From NCBI GenBank assembly GCA_945885335.1, contig CAMCYY010000005.1, positions 1 to 34,023 on the forward strand: a stretch of 34,023 bases of DNA, given 5' to 3'. The notes under the pieces are model-generated. The model was not told the origin of the DNA and searched no databases. It was given only the letters and a program-made list of their open reading frames with translations. The position numbers and the translations under genes are program-made. The stretch comes from Bordetella parapertussis. GTDB taxonomy: Bacteria > Pseudomonadota > Gammaproteobacteria > Burkholderiales > SG8-39. This document shows positions 9,801 through 19,325 of the stretch, piece by piece (the stretch's first letter is position 1; each line of letters starts with the position of its first letter).

Positions 9801-10741
9801 GCCCCCGTCGAAGCCCCCGGATAGGGAGAAATTGCCGTCGGGTGGTTGTGCGTTTCGACCTTCATCAGCGTATGGGTCAGCTCGTCGCTGAAGCGGTAGC
9901 CGCCTTTGGCATCCGGATAAAAGCGCTCGATGCGGCGTCCCTCCATCACCGCCGCATTGTCTGCATAGGCGATGATGGTGTGCTGCGGGTTCAGCTTGTG
10001 CGTGACACGCACCATGCCGAACAGCGTTTCCTCCCGCGCCTCACCGTCAATCACCCAGGAAGCATTGAAGATCTTGTGCCGGCAATGCTCGGAATTGGCC
10101 TGCGCGAACATGGTGAGTTCCACATCGGTGGGATTACGCCCCAGTGCGCGGAAATGATCCAGCAGGTATTCGATTTCGTCGGGAGCGAGCGCGAGGCCCA
10201 TGGCCGTATTGGCCGCCTCCAGCGCAGCGCGCCCACCACCGATGACATCCACCTGGGCCAGCGGCTTTGGCTCAATGTGCCTGAACAGGGCCTCGGCGTC
10301 ATCAGCCGAGGCAAGGAGGGATTCGGTCATGCGGTCGTGCAGCAAGGCCTCGACCGCCGCGCGATGCTGCGCAAGTGCTGCACCGGCCTTGAGTGTCCAC
10401 ACCACGCCGCGCTCCAGGCGCAATACCGCGTCCATGCCGCATTGCCGCGCGATGTCGGTCGCCTTGGAGGACCACGGGGAGATGGTGCCAATGCGCGGTA
10501 CCACCAGGATGGACAATGCTCCCGGTGGCGTCGGAGCGGCCGCCATGGCAGCACCATCGTCCAGCAATTCGGTCAGCCGACGCTGTTCATCTTCGAAAAG
10601 CGCCCGGCGGGTCTCCGCAATATGCAGGAATTGCGCTGTGGCCACGCCCAGAGAGGGATGAACCGCGGCAAGCCGGGAATTGAGCTTTTCAAGCCGGAAG
10701 GCTGAGAGGGCTGGGCCTCCGTGCAACTTGAGAATCGGCAT
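6806..10741 (-). CDS. purL: Phosphoribosylformylglycinamidine synthase (large PurL)
   Basis: This 1311-aa enzyme is the large single-chain FGAR amidotransferase. It converts FGAR, glutamine and ATP to FGAM in step four of purine synthesis. From the N-terminus come the PurS-like region, two synthetase halves ([14 protein letters not shown]-like block seen as [16 protein letters not shown], and later [14 protein letters not shown] and PVGKDSLSM), and a C-terminal class I glutamine amidotransferase with the nucleophile in GVCNGCQM near residue 1154. The length fits E. coli PurL (about 1295 aa). A TATAAT on the minus strand (10765-10770) gives a leader of roughly 17 bases with no Shine-Dalgarno. 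A 1301-aa ORF lies antisense to the whole gene and is a composition shadow. Confidence 0.97.
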   Translation of the reverse strand: MPILKLHGGPALSAFRLEKLNSRLAAVHPSLGVATAQFLHIAETRRALFEDEQRRLTELLDDGAAMAAAPTPPGALSILVVPRIGTISPWSSKATDIARQCGMDAVLRLERGVVWTLKAGAALAQHRAAVEALLHDRMTESLLASADDAEALFRHIEPKPLAQVDVIGGGRAALEAANTAMGLALAPDEIEYLLDHFRALGRNPTDVELTMFAQANSEHCRHKIFNASWVIDGEAREETLFGMVRVTHKLNPQHTIIAYADNAAVMEGRRIERFYPDAKGGYRFSDELTHTLMKVETHNHPTAISPYPGASTGAGGEIRDEGATGRGAKPKAGLCGFSVSHLRIPGYEQPWEQSEGKPGRIASALQIMLDGPIGAAAFNNEFGRPNLAGYFRTFEAKVGGVMRGYHKPIMIAGGIGNISDSHTAKLDIPPGSLLIQLGGPGMLIGMGGGAASSMATGTNTENLDFDSVQRGNAEIERRVQEVIDRCWQLGDDNPVLSIHDVGAGGLSNALPELAHGSGRGARLDLRAIPNEEPGMTPREVWCNESQERYVLAIAPGELARFTAICERERCPFSVLGTATAEGQLRVEDAHFDNAPVDMSMEALLGKPPRMTRDVKHVATMGEAFSPTAVTLEEACYRVLRSPTVANKNFLISIGDRTVGGLCSRDPNVGPWQVPVADCAVTLLGFRGTAGEAYSMGERAPIAAINAPASGRMAVGEALTNLAAAPVELGRIKLSANWMAAAGYPGEDAALFDTVHAVAIELCPALGISIPVGKDSLSMRTTWTDGGVQKEVVAPLSLIVSAFAPCEDVRRVLTPQLRTDVGDTELLLIDLGNGRNRLGGSMLAQVCGGFGNEAPDLDDAGMMKRFFETVQALNRDGLLLAYHDRSDGGLFATVCEMAFASHVGVTLNVDMLAYDAVAHDIDGSERRPEIMYGRDQDRVFAALFAEELGAVIQVRAADRRKVLERLREARLPALLIGAPNVRDEVRIVRNAKPVFSVARIKLQQAWSEVTYRLQALRDNPECAQEEFDRVLDVADPGLGAQLTFDANEDVAAPFIAKGIRPTIAILREQGVNGQVEMAAAFDRAGFAARDVHMSDIIAGRISLAEFKGVVACGGFSYGDVLGAGAGWAKSILLNPRAREQFEAFFNRSDVFSLGVCNGCQMMSHLRDLIPGAAHWPRFLKNRSEQFEARLVMVEVTDSPSLFFAGMAGSRMPVVTAHGEGRAVFDSAQAQQAAKVSLRYVDNRGAIATTYPMNPNGSPDGITGLTTADGRFTILMPHPERIFRPEQMSWHPKEWDGDTPWMRLFRNARKWVG

Positions 10742-10764
10742 GGCGGGCGTGTCGTTAAAGCCGA

Positions 10765-10770
10765 ATTATA
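10765..10770 (-). promoter_or_regulatory. TATAAT -10 box of purL
   Basis: The minus strand reads GGGTATAATTCGG here, a perfect -10 hexamer 23 bases before the purL ATG. The predicted leader is about 17 bases. No convincing -35 is seen at 16-18 bp. There is no PurR-like palindrome that I can recognise. Confidence 0.5.
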
Positions 10771-10850
10771 CCCGGAAGGTCATCACCGACCGGCCCGCGG
10801 CGACCAACGCGAACTTCGCTTGCAGCCCACACCGGACCCTCAGCAAGGCC

Positions 10851-12863
10851 TTAGTTGGAACGGCGGAACTGCGGTTCCTTTAGCGTACCCGACACTGCCA
10901 GCGTGGCGCGCGCCTGATTGCGCAACTCCACCTGAATGCGGCCCGCCAGGCCGCCCTGTGCGTCCACATCGACATTGCCACCGGCATTCAGCAGGCCGGC
11001 AGACATGCGCAAATTGCGCAACTGGGTGCGGTTGGCGTCGGTCAGCACGTTGCCTGTCATTTCCGAGAACAGCGTGGAACCGCCCGTGGTGGCAGAACCC
11101 TGCAGCACCCGCGTCATGTCGAGATTCGCGATCGAGCCTTTTTTCACCGTAAAGCTGCCTTCGGCGCCCCCCGCCGCAAACAGCTTGTCGGGTGCAGGCG
11201 AACGCATGCTGTAGACCAGCCTGCCCTCAACCCTGCCGCCGCCCATCAGCGGAGAAGCGATCTTCGTTGCATCCACCTGGCGCGCATTGATTTCGCCGTC
11301 CAGGCTCCAGGTCGCGCCCCAGCGCAGGCGTGCATTACCCGACAGGGTGCCGTCATAGGCACGTGCCTCGAACTCGCTGAACGTCAGCTCGCTGGCAGAG
11401 ATCATGCCCTTGCCCGTAAACTCGTCCAGCGCAAATTCGGTTCCGAAGGGAAGCGGCAGCTTCTGTGCTTCCAACTGGATTTTCATGCGCGCACCGTCCG
11501 GCTCCAGCTTGGCGGTGAGTTTGCGCTCGGCATTCGTCAGGGTGAGCGACTGCAATGCACCCTCCGCACCGAGCACGGCCTCCATGTCGAGCGCCGGGAG
11601 CGTCAGCCCGCCCAGATCGACTTTCACGGCCCGCGCAATGACGCGGTCGATGCGCAGGCTGCCCGAATCGCTCCGCCCCCATATTGCGGCCGCCAGCTGC
11701 GCTGGTTGAAACACCAGCCCTTCAAGTTCCAGGCTCTTGAATATCTTGCGCTCGGCAAACATCGAGCCGAATTCCGTTGAAGCCTTGATGCGCGCAATGC
11801 GTACCTCGGCATCCGTACCCGTCTGGCCGATGGTGACACGATCAAACTTGAGCTGTGGCAGGGGCAACAGGGCGATGTTGACCGTACCGATGCGCACCGG
11901 CTCGCCAAAGCGCTGCGATGCGGCCTTCTCGTAAGGCGCGGGGTCCAGCGGCACGACATGGATCACGCCGAGCGCGACAACCAGAATGCCCAACAGGCCG
12001 AGCGCAATCGTGCGCCCCCAGTTGCGCGGCTCGCGCGGCATGCGATCCCTGGCCGAAATCGCGGAATCCTTTGACTCGCGCTCGCCGGTCTGCGTCTCTT
12101 CGCGTTTGCGTGCCTCGGCTTTCTCGCGGTCGCGCGCTTCCTTGCGCCCACGTGCCGCAGCTTCCGCCTCCCCCCTGGCACGGCTGCGAGCCTCTGCCTC
12201 GGCTTTTTCTTCATCCTCGACGCGCCTGGCCTCTTCTTCGACTTCACGACGTTTGCGCTCTTCGATCTTCTGCCGCTCTTCCTCTTCGCGCAGGCGTGCC
12301 CGCTCCTCCTCGCGGCGGATGCGCTCGGCCTCATCCCGCGCCGCTTTCTCCGCCTGCTCCTGCAGCTTGCGCTCAGCTTCCTCGCGCGCACGGATTTCCG
12401 CATCCAGTTGCCGGCTCATTTCCTCGGATTCGCGGCGGGCGCGTTCTTCAGCCTCCCGCGCGACAGCCTTCGCAGTCTGCTCAGCGGCTTCTTTCGCCTT
12501 GCGCCCGGCATCCTCGCGGGCCTTGCTCTCCTTGCGCTCGGCCTCAAGCTTTGCTTCGGCCTGCTCTTTTTCCCTGACTGCTTTTTCTTTGGCCGCTTTT
12601 TCTTCAACTGCTTTTTCTTCGGCAGCCCTGCGTTCACGCACTTCGCGCTCTTCCTTCTCGGCGCGGGCCTTTTGCTCAGCCTGATCACGTTGGGCTTTTT
12701 CTTCGACCTCACGCGCCTCACGCGCGGCGCGCTCGGCAGCGGCCGCCTCTTGTCCTTCCTTGTCTTCGGCCTCGCGCTTCAGGCGTGCTTCTTCCTCGCG
12801 CCGCGCCCTGTTCTCCGCATCGGCAGCCTCGGCACGCGCCCGCTCCTCAGCTTCACGACGCAC
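10851..12863 (-). CDS. AsmA-like protein, C-terminal part after an in-frame stop
   Basis: This 670-residue ORF is in the same frame as the one ending at 12915. Only 17 sense codons and one TAA separate them. Residues 1 to about 280 continue the Glu/Arg/Ala/Lys-rich helix. One membrane segment follows at about 285-306 (IALGLLGILVVALGVIHVV), then a periplasmic AsmA-like domain with KLTAKLEPDGARMKIQLEA, a RAYDGTLSGNARL motif and a C-terminal VSGTLKEPQF. AsmA-family proteins are linked to lipid transport and outer-membrane biogenesis. The GTG at 12863 is only the first nominal start in the open frame and has no clear ribosome binding site, so I read this as the second half of one 1214-residue protein. 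Confidence 0.75.
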   Translation of the reverse strand: MRREAEERARAEAADAENRARREEEARLKREAEDKEGQEAAAAERAAREAREVEEKAQRDQAEQKARAEKEEREVRERRAAEEKAVEEKAAKEKAVREKEQAEAKLEAERKESKAREDAGRKAKEAAEQTAKAVAREAEERARRESEEMSRQLDAEIRAREEAERKLQEQAEKAARDEAERIRREEERARLREEEERQKIEERKRREVEEEARRVEDEEKAEAEARSRARGEAEAAARGRKEARDREKAEARKREETQTGERESKDSAISARDRMPREPRNWGRTIALGLLGILVVALGVIHVVPLDPAPYEKAASQRFGEPVRIGTVNIALLPLPQLKFDRVTIGQTGTDAEVRIARIKASTEFGSMFAERKIFKSLELEGLVFQPAQLAAAIWGRSDSGSLRIDRVIARAVKVDLGGLTLPALDMEAVLGAEGALQSLTLTNAERKLTAKLEPDGARMKIQLEAQKLPLPFGTEFALDEFTGKGMISASELTFSEFEARAYDGTLSGNARLRWGATWSLDGEINARQVDATKIASPLMGGGRVEGRLVYSMRSPAPDKLFAAGGAEGSFTVKKGSIANLDMTRVLQGSATTGGSTLFSEMTGNVLTDANRTQLRNLRMSAGLLNAGGNVDVDAQGGLAGRIQVELRNQARATLAVSGTLKEPQFRRSN

Positions 12864-13448
12864 ACGCTCCTCGACTTCGCGGCGCGCGCTTTCACCGGCC
12901 TCTTTCGCCGCACGTTACACGTCCGCTCTGGCCCTGCGCTCGGATTCCTCGCGCGCCTTGCGCTCCTCTTCGAGCTTCGCCTCCAGAAGGGCACGCTCGT
13001 TGGCGTCCTTGCGCAATTGTTCTTCGCGCTGCTCGGCTTCACGAGCACGCTCCTTCGCCTCCTTCGCGACGCGTTCGGCATCTTCGCGGGCCTTGCGCTC
13101 GGACTCTTCGCGCGCTCTGCGCTCGGCCTCGAGCTGCGCCTCCAGGCGGGCACGCGCTTCGGCATCCTTCTGCGCACGCTCCTCGGCATCCCGGCGCGCC
13201 CTGTCCTCCGCCTCGCGGGCGGCACGCTCCGCCTCTTCACGCGCCTTGCGCTCCGATTCCTCGCGCGCCTTGCGCTCGGTCTCAAGCTTCGCCTCAAGCA
13301 AGGCACGTTCTTCGGCATCCTTGCGTGCACGTTCCTCGGCTTCGCGACGCGCCTTGTCCCCTGCTTCGCGGACGGCCCGCTCCGCATCTGCGCGGGCTTT
13401 GCGTTCGGATTCTTCGCGCGCCTTGCGCTCAGCCTCGAGTTTTGCCTC
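12830..13448 (-). repeat. 51-residue (153-bp) tandem repeats in the helix region
   Basis: Three clear units begin EAKLEAERKAREESERKA or close variants: 13448-13296 (51 aa), 13295-13143 (51 aa) and 13142-12984 (53 aa). A fourth starts at 12983 and contains the in-frame stop. At the stop position, units one to three all read Ala-Glu (ADAE, EEAE, EDAE) where unit four reads Val-stop. A more diverged copy precedes unit one. The charge pattern suggests a single alpha-helix or coiled coil. Confidence 0.8.
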
Positions 13449-14495
13449 CAGCCGGGCATGCTGCTCGGCATCCTTGCGTGCGCGCTCTTCAGCGTCGCGA
13501 CGCGCCTGTTCCTCGGCTTCGCGCCGAAGCTTCTCCTCCACTTCGCGACGGATGCGCTCTTCGATCTCGCTCGCCACTCTTGCGGCTTCTTCCCTGCCCT
13601 TTTGTTCGGCCTCCTCGCGCGCCTTGCGCTCGAGTTCCAGTGAGGCACGCAGGTCCTCGGCCTCTTTCTTCAGGCGGGCCTCTTCTTCGGCACGACGCCG
13701 GTCTTCGGCCTCGCGCTGGCGCTTTTCATCTTCCCGTCGCGCTGTTTCCTCGGCATCCTTGCGCGCACGCCCCTCGGCCTCAGCCCTGGCCTTTGCTTCG
13801 GCCTCCGCCCGGGCTTTGGCTTCTGCCTCCACTTTGATCTTGGCTTCTGCTTCGGCCTTTGCCTTGGCTTCTGCCGCCGCCCCAACCCTGGCCTGCGCCT
13901 CGGCTTCCGCTTTGTCCCTGGTTGCCGCTTCGGCCTTTGCCTCTGCGGCGGCTTTCGCGTCTGCCGCCACCTTGGCTTCCGCAAGCGCCTTGGCCTCGAG
14001 TGCTGCCTTGACTTTGGCTTCCGCCAATGCCCTGGCTTTCGCTGCAGCCTCGGTTTCCGCTTTGGCCTTGGCCGCGGCTTCTTTCGCAGTGGCTTCCGCA
14101 ATGGCTCTCGCCAACTCGGCAGCCTTTGCCTTTTTTGCGGCGTCTTCGGACGGCGCAGCAGACGCCGCCGGTTTGAACGAAGGCATGCTGGTGAAGTCCA
14201 GGTCGTCGCCTTCTTCCTCGGTTGGTGGTGGCGCGCTCCGGCCGGATTTTGCCGGCGTTACCGCGCCTGACGAGGTAATGAATTCCTTGACGAAGCCGTC
14301 CTTGGCCAGCTTGCCAAGCGCCTCCACGAGCTTGGCCTCGGTGTACTTGTCCAGCTTCTGGTTCACTTGCCCCAGCGCGGCCTTGCCGTCGATTTCCTTC
14401 AGCAGGTTGCGCAGGTCACGCGGCAGGATGCTGGTCTTGCCCGAGGCCTCCATCAGGCCCTTGGCAGTCTTCGTGAATATGGTTTTTCGATCCAT
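12915..14495 (-). CDS. N-terminal part of the same helix-AsmA protein, ended by TAA
   Basis: This is a 526-residue ORF. Residues 1-77 form a compact domain (FTKTAKGLMEASGKT, LRNLLKEIDGKA, LVEALGKLAKDGFVKEF) that looks like a small winged-helix-type fold. A Pro/Asp linker follows, then an Ala/Lys/Glu region (about 120-245), then a Glu/Arg/Ala helix made of 51-residue repeats. It stops at TAA (12915-12917) in RARADV*RAAKEAGE, in the middle of a repeat and with no C-terminal domain. The frame continues unbroken past the stop into the AsmA half. A real truncation, a sequencing error or a decoded stop are all possible. The + strand ORFs of 669, 411 and 350 aa here are composition shadows. Confidence 0.75.
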   Translation of the reverse strand: MDRKTIFTKTAKGLMEASGKTSILPRDLRNLLKEIDGKAALGQVNQKLDKYTEAKLVEALGKLAKDGFVKEFITSSGAVTPAKSGRSAPPPTEEEGDDLDFTSMPSFKPAASAAPSEDAAKKAKAAELARAIAEATAKEAAAKAKAETEAAAKARALAEAKVKAALEAKALAEAKVAADAKAAAEAKAEAATRDKAEAEAQARVGAAAEAKAKAEAEAKIKVEAEAKARAEAEAKARAEAEGRARKDAEETARREDEKRQREAEDRRRAEEEARLKKEAEDLRASLELERKAREEAEQKGREEAARVASEIEERIRREVEEKLRREAEEQARRDAEERARKDAEQHARLEAKLEAERKAREESERKARADAERAVREAGDKARREAEERARKDAEERALLEAKLETERKAREESERKAREEAERAAREAEDRARRDAEERAQKDAEARARLEAQLEAERRAREESERKAREDAERVAKEAKERAREAEQREEQLRKDANERALLEAKLEEERKAREESERRARADV

Positions 14496-14861
14496 GTCTG
14501 CAGGTCAGCGAGTAGCGCTCAAAGGATGGGATGCGGCGTTCGCGGCAATGATTTGTGTGGCGTTTTGTGCGCCTCCGGCGTCGCCATGCACCACGGCTGC
14601 GGCTGGCGCACCGGACCGCCGTAACTATATATCAGCCCCCGCAGCTAAGCCATGGTGGCAGCGGCAATATTCCCCTCCCCCCGACCCTCGCAGCGCCCGC
14701 CACACCAAAATGGAAGGGCGGCGCCATCCTGATAGCATAGGAACCGGCACCGGGAGACTGCTTATTTGACCGCAACCCCGGTGAATCCGGCAATTTGAGA
14801 GCAATTCCCATCAAAACCAACCACCTCTGCTTTGACGCGCACATGAAACCACACCCCGCCC
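14496..14861. other. Divergent intergenic region, no gene seen
   Basis: This 366-bp gap separates the minus-strand helix-AsmA gene from the plus-strand FAD oxidoreductase, so it should hold both promoters. The minus strand has GATATATAGT at about 14624-14633, a possible -10 without a good -35. The plus strand has TTGACC at about 14763-14768, without a convincing -10. The short ORFs here lack recognisable features. Confidence 0.5.
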
Positions 14862-15965
14862 ATGGATGAAATTGACTGTGTCGTGATCGGCGCCGGCGTG
14901 GTGGGACTGGCCGCCGCGCGCGCGCTGGCTGTGGCCGGGCGCGAAGTCGTGGTGTTGGAAAAGGAAGCTGCCATCGGCACCGAAACCAGCGCCCGCAACA
15001 GCGAAGTCATCCACGCCGGCATCTACTATCCGCCGGGTTCGTTGAAAGCGCGCTTCTGCGTCGCCGGGCGCCAGGCCCTGTATGCCTATTGCGAATCACA
15101 TGGGGTCAATCACCGCCGCGCCGGCAAGCTGATCGTGGCCACCACCCCGAATGAAAGCGGCCAGCTCGAACAACTGCTTGCGCACGGCCATGCCAACGGC
15201 GTTGCCGATCTGCACCTGATCAGCCGCGATGAGGCCATCGCCATGGAGCCGAACTTGCGCTGTGCAGCCGCGCTGCATTCGCCCTCCACCGGCATCATCG
15301 ACAGCCACGGCCTGATGCTCGCTTATCGCGGCGAGGCCGAAGACCATGGCGCCATGCTGGCGTTCGAGAGTCCGCTGCGCTCGGCGCGCGTGGTCGCCGG
15401 CGGAATCGAGCTCGATGTCGGCGGCGACAATGCCACGCGTGTCCTGGCCCGCACCGTCATCAACTGCGGCGGACTGCATGCGCCGGGCGTTGCAGCGCGC
15501 ATCGAAGGCCTGCCGCCGCCGCATGTGCCGACCGCGCATTACGCCAAAGGCAATTACTTCACGCTGGCCGGGCGTTCGCCGTTTTCCCGCCTGATCTATC
15601 CGATGCCGGAGGCTGCCGGCCTTGGCGTGCACCTGACGCTGGACCTCGGCGGGCAGGCGCGCTTCGGCCCGGATGTGGAATGGATCGATGGCATCGACTA
15701 CAGCGTCGATCCGAAACGCTGCGAAGGCTTTTACGCCGCCATACGCACCTACTGGCCCGGACTGCCCGACAACGCGCTGCAGCCTGCTTATGCCGGCATA
15801 CGTCCCAAGATCAATTCGGCCACAGAAGCCGCGCGCGACTTCGTCATCGAAGGCCCGGAGACACATGGCGTGCCGGGGCTGGTGAACCTGTTCGGCATCG
15901 AATCGCCGGGCCTCACTTCATCGCTGGCCATTGCCGACCACATCGTCACGCTGCTGGAAAAATGA
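14862..15965 (+). CDS. FAD-dependent oxidoreductase of the DAO/LhgO family
   Basis: This 367-aa protein opens with a dinucleotide-binding motif, [18 protein letters not shown], and a flavin-contacting block [20 protein letters not shown]. The latter is typical of L-2-hydroxyglutarate oxidase-like members of the D-amino-acid oxidase superfamily. The C-terminus keeps [10 protein letters not shown] and a final flavin block, [20 protein letters not shown]. The likely reaction is oxidation of a 2-hydroxy acid or related compound, but the substrate cannot be fixed from sequence. The protein is shorter than E. coli LhgO (about 420 aa). Its TGA overlaps the ATG of the next gene (ATGA), so the pair is translationally coupled. 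Confidence 0.88.
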   Translation: MDEIDCVVIGAGVVGLAAARALAVAGREVVVLEKEAAIGTETSARNSEVIHAGIYYPPGSLKARFCVAGRQALYAYCESHGVNHRRAGKLIVATTPNESGQLEQLLAHGHANGVADLHLISRDEAIAMEPNLRCAAALHSPSTGIIDSHGLMLAYRGEAEDHGAMLAFESPLRSARVVAGGIELDVGGDNATRVLARTVINCGGLHAPGVAARIEGLPPPHVPTAHYAKGNYFTLAGRSPFSRLIYPMPEAAGLGVHLTLDLGGQARFGPDVEWIDGIDYSVDPKRCEGFYAAIRTYWPGLPDNALQPAYAGIRPKINSATEAARDFVIEGPETHGVPGLVNLFGIESPGLTSSLAIADHIVTLLEK

Positions 15966-17458
15966 AAAGCTTCCTGCCCGTTTTTTTCACCGCCACGATA
16001 CGCGCAGTCGAAACCGCAGCACTGCGTGACGGCGCACCGCTGATGGCGCGCGCAGGGCTGGTCGCTGCAACATTGGCACGCAAATTTTCCGATAACAAAT
16101 CAGGCAATACTCCTCGCTGCGTGCTGCTCATCGCCGGCCCCGGCAACAACGGTGGCGACGCCTTTGAAGCAGCCGTTCATCTGAAGCAGGCCGGGATCGC
16201 TGTGACCCTTGTGTTCGCCGGTGAAAAATCAAACCTGCCGGCCGATGCCTTGCTCGCATTTGAAAAATGGGAAGCTGCCGGCGGCGGAACCAGCACCGAT
16301 ATTCCTGATGCTCCGCCGGCCAACTGGGACCTGATCATCGACGGGCTGTTCGGAATCGGGCTGGCACGACCGCTCACGGGCCGCCATGCCGCGCTGGTGG
16401 AACAGGTCAACGCCCTCACCGCCCGCGGCGTGCCGGTGCTGGCACTGGATGTGCCCAGCGGAATCCACAGCGATACCGGCGCCGTCATGGGCGTGGCGGT
16501 GCGCGCAACCCAAACCCTCACCTTCATTGCACGCAAGCCGGGCCTGCTGACGCTGGACGGCCCCGACCATTGCGGTACGCTGCATTGCGATGCGCTGGGC
16601 ATCGATGCGGCCGCGCTGCGCGCGCCGGACGGTTTTGTCATCACCGACGCCGTGCTCGCCGCCGCACCGCGCCGTCCGCGCAATTTCCACAAGGGCATGG
16701 CCGGCGAAGTCGGCGTCATTGGCGGCACCGATGGCATGGTCGGCGCAGCGCTGCTGTCGGGACGCGCCGCGCTGAGCAGCGGCGCCGGCAAGGTGTTCAC
16801 CGGCCTGCTCGCCGAGCCTGCGCCAGCCGTCGACATGCAGCAGCCCGAACTCATGATGCGCACCCCGGAACAGACCATGGCCGAAGCATCGGTGCTACTG
16901 GTCGGTCCCGGCATGGGCAGCGGCGATCACGCCGCGGTGATACTGCGCAAGGCGCTTGCCACAGACAAGCCGCTGGTACTGGATGCCGATGCGCTTAACC
17001 TGATCGGCGCCGATGCTTCACTTGCCGCACTGACTGCACAACGCAGCGCCGCCACCGTCATGACACCGCATCCCGCAGAAGCAGCGCGCCTGCTTGCCAT
17101 CAGCACCGCTGATGTTCAGCGCGACCGCTTTGCGGCAGCCACCCTGCTTGCGAAGCGCTACAACAGCATTGTCGTGCTCAAGGGCAACGGCAGCCTCATC
17201 GCCGACAGTCACGGCGCCTGGTGGATCAACCCGAGCGGCAATCCGGGTATGGCCAGCGCCGGCATGGGCGATGTGCTGGGCGGCCTGCTCGCCAGCCTGA
17301 TTGCGCAACGGGTCGAGCCCCTTGCCGCGACGCAACTCGCCACCTGGCTGCACGGCGCTGCGGGCGATGAACTCGCCGCCGCGGGCCATGGTCCGATCGG
17401 CATTACGGCATCGGATGTCATCACGCAGGTCCGCATCATGCTCAACCGGCCGATCTGA
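15962..17458 (+). CDS. nnr: Bifunctional NAD(P)HX epimerase/dehydratase
   Basis: This 498-aa protein repairs hydrated NADH and NADPH. The N-terminal YjeF_N epimerase domain (about 1-215) carries [14 protein letters not shown], where the usual GNNGGDG ends in Ala. The C-terminal ADP-dependent dehydratase domain (about 225-495) carries [28 protein letters not shown] and [19 protein letters not shown] with the catalytic Asp. The start at 15962 overlaps the preceding stop by four bases; the track start at 15680 lies inside the oxidoreductase in another frame. Coupling to a flavin oxidase is plausible as a metabolite-damage pairing, but this is inference. Confidence 0.93.
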   Translation: MKSFLPVFFTATIRAVETAALRDGAPLMARAGLVAATLARKFSDNKSGNTPRCVLLIAGPGNNGGDAFEAAVHLKQAGIAVTLVFAGEKSNLPADALLAFEKWEAAGGGTSTDIPDAPPANWDLIIDGLFGIGLARPLTGRHAALVEQVNALTARGVPVLALDVPSGIHSDTGAVMGVAVRATQTLTFIARKPGLLTLDGPDHCGTLHCDALGIDAAALRAPDGFVITDAVLAAAPRRPRNFHKGMAGEVGVIGGTDGMVGAALLSGRAALSSGAGKVFTGLLAEPAPAVDMQQPELMMRTPEQTMAEASVLLVGPGMGSGDHAAVILRKALATDKPLVLDADALNLIGADASLAALTAQRSAATVMTPHPAEAARLLAISTADVQRDRFAAATLLAKRYNSIVVLKGNGSLIADSHGAWWINPSGNPGMASAGMGDVLGGLLASLIAQRVEPLAATQLATWLHGAAGDELAAAGHGPIGITASDVITQVRIMLNRPI

Positions 17459-17495
17459 AGCGGCGAACACATATCCCCCCCCTCTGGAATGACAC

Positions 17496-19241
17496 ATGAA
17501 CAGCGACAGCACAGTTAAAGGCAAGGGCAGCGGATTCAGCTTTCCGCGCAGGGTCTGGGCCATGGTCAGGCCCTACTGGAAATCCGAGGAACGCGGCCGT
17601 GCCTGGGGACTGCTGGTGGCCATTGTCGGCCTGACATTGGCCCTGGTGTACATGGAGGTGCAGTTCAACAGCTGGTATCGCGAGTTCTACAACTCGCTGG
17701 AACAGAAAAACTACGAGGACTTCAAAGACCTGATCCTGTACTTCTTCTTTCTCGCCTCGCTGTTCATCGCCGGGGCGATCTACAAACTCTATCTGACCCA
17801 GATGCTGGGCATGCGCTGGCGCCAGTGGATGACCCGGCACTACATCGAAGAATGGATGGATAAGCAGGTCTATTACCGCCTCGAACTGGACCGGCACGGC
17901 ACCGACAACCCCGACCAGCGCATCGCAGAGGACCTGAAGCTGTTCACCGAGGGTACGCTGTCGCTTTCACTCGGACTGCTGTCCTCGGTCGTGACGCTGG
18001 TGACTTTTGTCTCCATCCTATGGTCAGTATCCGGCCCCATCACGCTGTTCGGCGTCACCATTCCGGGCTACATGCTGTGGGCGGCGCTGATCTACGCAAT
18101 CTTCGGCAGCATCCTGACCCACTACATCGGGCGGCCACTGATCGGCCTGAACTTCCAGCAGGAACGCTATGAAGCGGATTTCCGTTTCAACCTGGTTCGA
18201 CTGCGCGAAAACGCCGAAGGCGTGGCGCTTTATCGCGGCGAGGAACCCGAGCGCCAAGGCTTGCTCACGCGCTTCGAGCGCATTCGCAGCAACTGGTGGG
18301 ACCTGATGGCCTTTACCAAGCGGCTCACCGGCTTCACTGCCGGATACAGCCAGATGGCCATCATCTTCCCCTTCGTGGTAGCCGCGCCACGCTACTTCTC
18401 CGGCGCCATGCCGCTGGGCGGACTGATGCAGATCAACTCGGCCTTCGCCCAGGTGCAGGGCGCGCTGTCCTGGTTCGTGAACGCCTATTCCACGCTTGCC
18501 AACTGGCGCGCCAGCGCTGACCGCCTGCTCAGCTTCCATAGTGCGCTGCGGACCACCGAACACGAGGCCGGTGACGAACCCGCCATTCCTGTGGAAAAGG
18601 ACACCCTGCCCTCGGTGCGTGCCGAACACCTTGATCTGGCCATTCCCGGGAGGGATACGCTGGTGCTGGTTGATGCGGCCTTCGAAATCAGGCCGGGCGA
18701 GCGCCTGCTGATCAGCGGTCCCTCGGGCAGCGGCAAGAGCACGCTGTTCCGCGCGCTGGCCGGCATCTGGCCCTATGGGAGCGGCCGCATCCGCGTACCC
18801 ACCGGTGCGAAACTGCTGTTCCTGCCGCAGAAGCCCTACATTCCGATCGGGGCCCTGCGCGATGCCGTGTCCTATCCCGCCGCGCCCGGCACTTTCGATG
18901 ACGCCGACCTGCGCCAGGCGCTGACGGCCTGCCGCCTCGATGGCTTTGCCGAACGCCTGGACGATACGCAGAACTGGTCCATGCTGATGAGCGGCGGCGA
19001 ACAGCAGCGGCTGGCGGTGGCGCGCGCGCTGCTGCACCGGCCTGATTTCCTGTTCCTTGATGAAGCCACGGCGGCGCTCGACGATGACAACGAATCCCAT
19101 CTGTATGCTTTGATACGCGAACAACTGCCGCAAGCCGCAATGATCAGCATCGCCCACCGGCCTGCTGTTGCCGCACACCATGACCGCCGCCTGGCGTTGG
19201 TGCCGGACGGCAAGCACATGCGCCTGGCGACCCATGACTGA
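17496..19241 (+). CDS. ABC transporter, fused permease and ATPase (SbmA/YddA-like)
   Basis: This 581-aa half-transporter has an N-terminal membrane domain (about 1-330) of the ABC_membrane_2 / SbmA-BacA type, with YIEEWMDKQVYYRLEL and DNPDQRIAEDLKLF as family blocks. The C-terminal nucleotide-binding domain has Walker A GPSGSGKST near residue 407, signature MSGGEQQRLAVAR near 497 and Walker B FLFLDEATAALD near 518. Homologues move peptides, cobalamin or acyl compounds (SbmA, Rv1819c, YddA); the substrate here is unknown. It starts 37 bases after nnr and is probably in that operon. An AT-rich 84-bp gap then separates it from phoD. Confidence 0.9.
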   Translation: MNSDSTVKGKGSGFSFPRRVWAMVRPYWKSEERGRAWGLLVAIVGLTLALVYMEVQFNSWYREFYNSLEQKNYEDFKDLILYFFFLASLFIAGAIYKLYLTQMLGMRWRQWMTRHYIEEWMDKQVYYRLELDRHGTDNPDQRIAEDLKLFTEGTLSLSLGLLSSVVTLVTFVSILWSVSGPITLFGVTIPGYMLWAALIYAIFGSILTHYIGRPLIGLNFQQERYEADFRFNLVRLRENAEGVALYRGEEPERQGLLTRFERIRSNWWDLMAFTKRLTGFTAGYSQMAIIFPFVVAAPRYFSGAMPLGGLMQINSAFAQVQGALSWFVNAYSTLANWRASADRLLSFHSALRTTEHEAGDEPAIPVEKDTLPSVRAEHLDLAIPGRDTLVLVDAAFEIRPGERLLISGPSGSGKSTLFRALAGIWPYGSGRIRVPTGAKLLFLPQKPYIPIGALRDAVSYPAAPGTFDDADLRQALTACRLDGFAERLDDTQNWSMLMSGGEQQRLAVARALLHRPDFLFLDEATAALDDDNESHLYALIREQLPQAAMISIAHRPAVAAHHDRRLALVPDGKHMRLATHD

Positions 19242-19325
19242 TTAAATTCAGTGATTACAATTATCTTCTTATAACTTATCAATAAATGACGTATTTCCTA
19301 TTTTGATAATAATGAGGAAATTTCC
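19242..19325 (+). promoter_or_regulatory. AT-rich leader and promoter region of phoD
   Basis: This 84-bp gap is strongly AT-rich compared with its neighbours. It holds a GATAAT -10 candidate and a good ribosome binding site, GAGGAA, before the phoD ATG. Adjacent CTTATAA and CTTATCA loosely recall the direct repeats of a Pho box but do not match CTGTCAT well, so phosphate control is only a guess. Confidence 0.45.

Noticed and set aside
6800-10705. 1301-aa plus-strand ORF antisense to purL
   Set aside because: It mirrors purL codon by codon. Long open antisense frames arise from GC-rich third positions, and its protein (many His, Arg, Gln) has no recognisable domain.
12408-14769. Plus-strand ORFs of 411, 669 and 350 aa rich in Leu/Phe/Ala, Ser/Ala/Arg or Pro/Arg
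   Set aside because: They are read-outs of the opposite strand of the Glu/Arg/Ala repeat region. Repetitive codons keep several frames open, and there is no ribosome binding site or domain.
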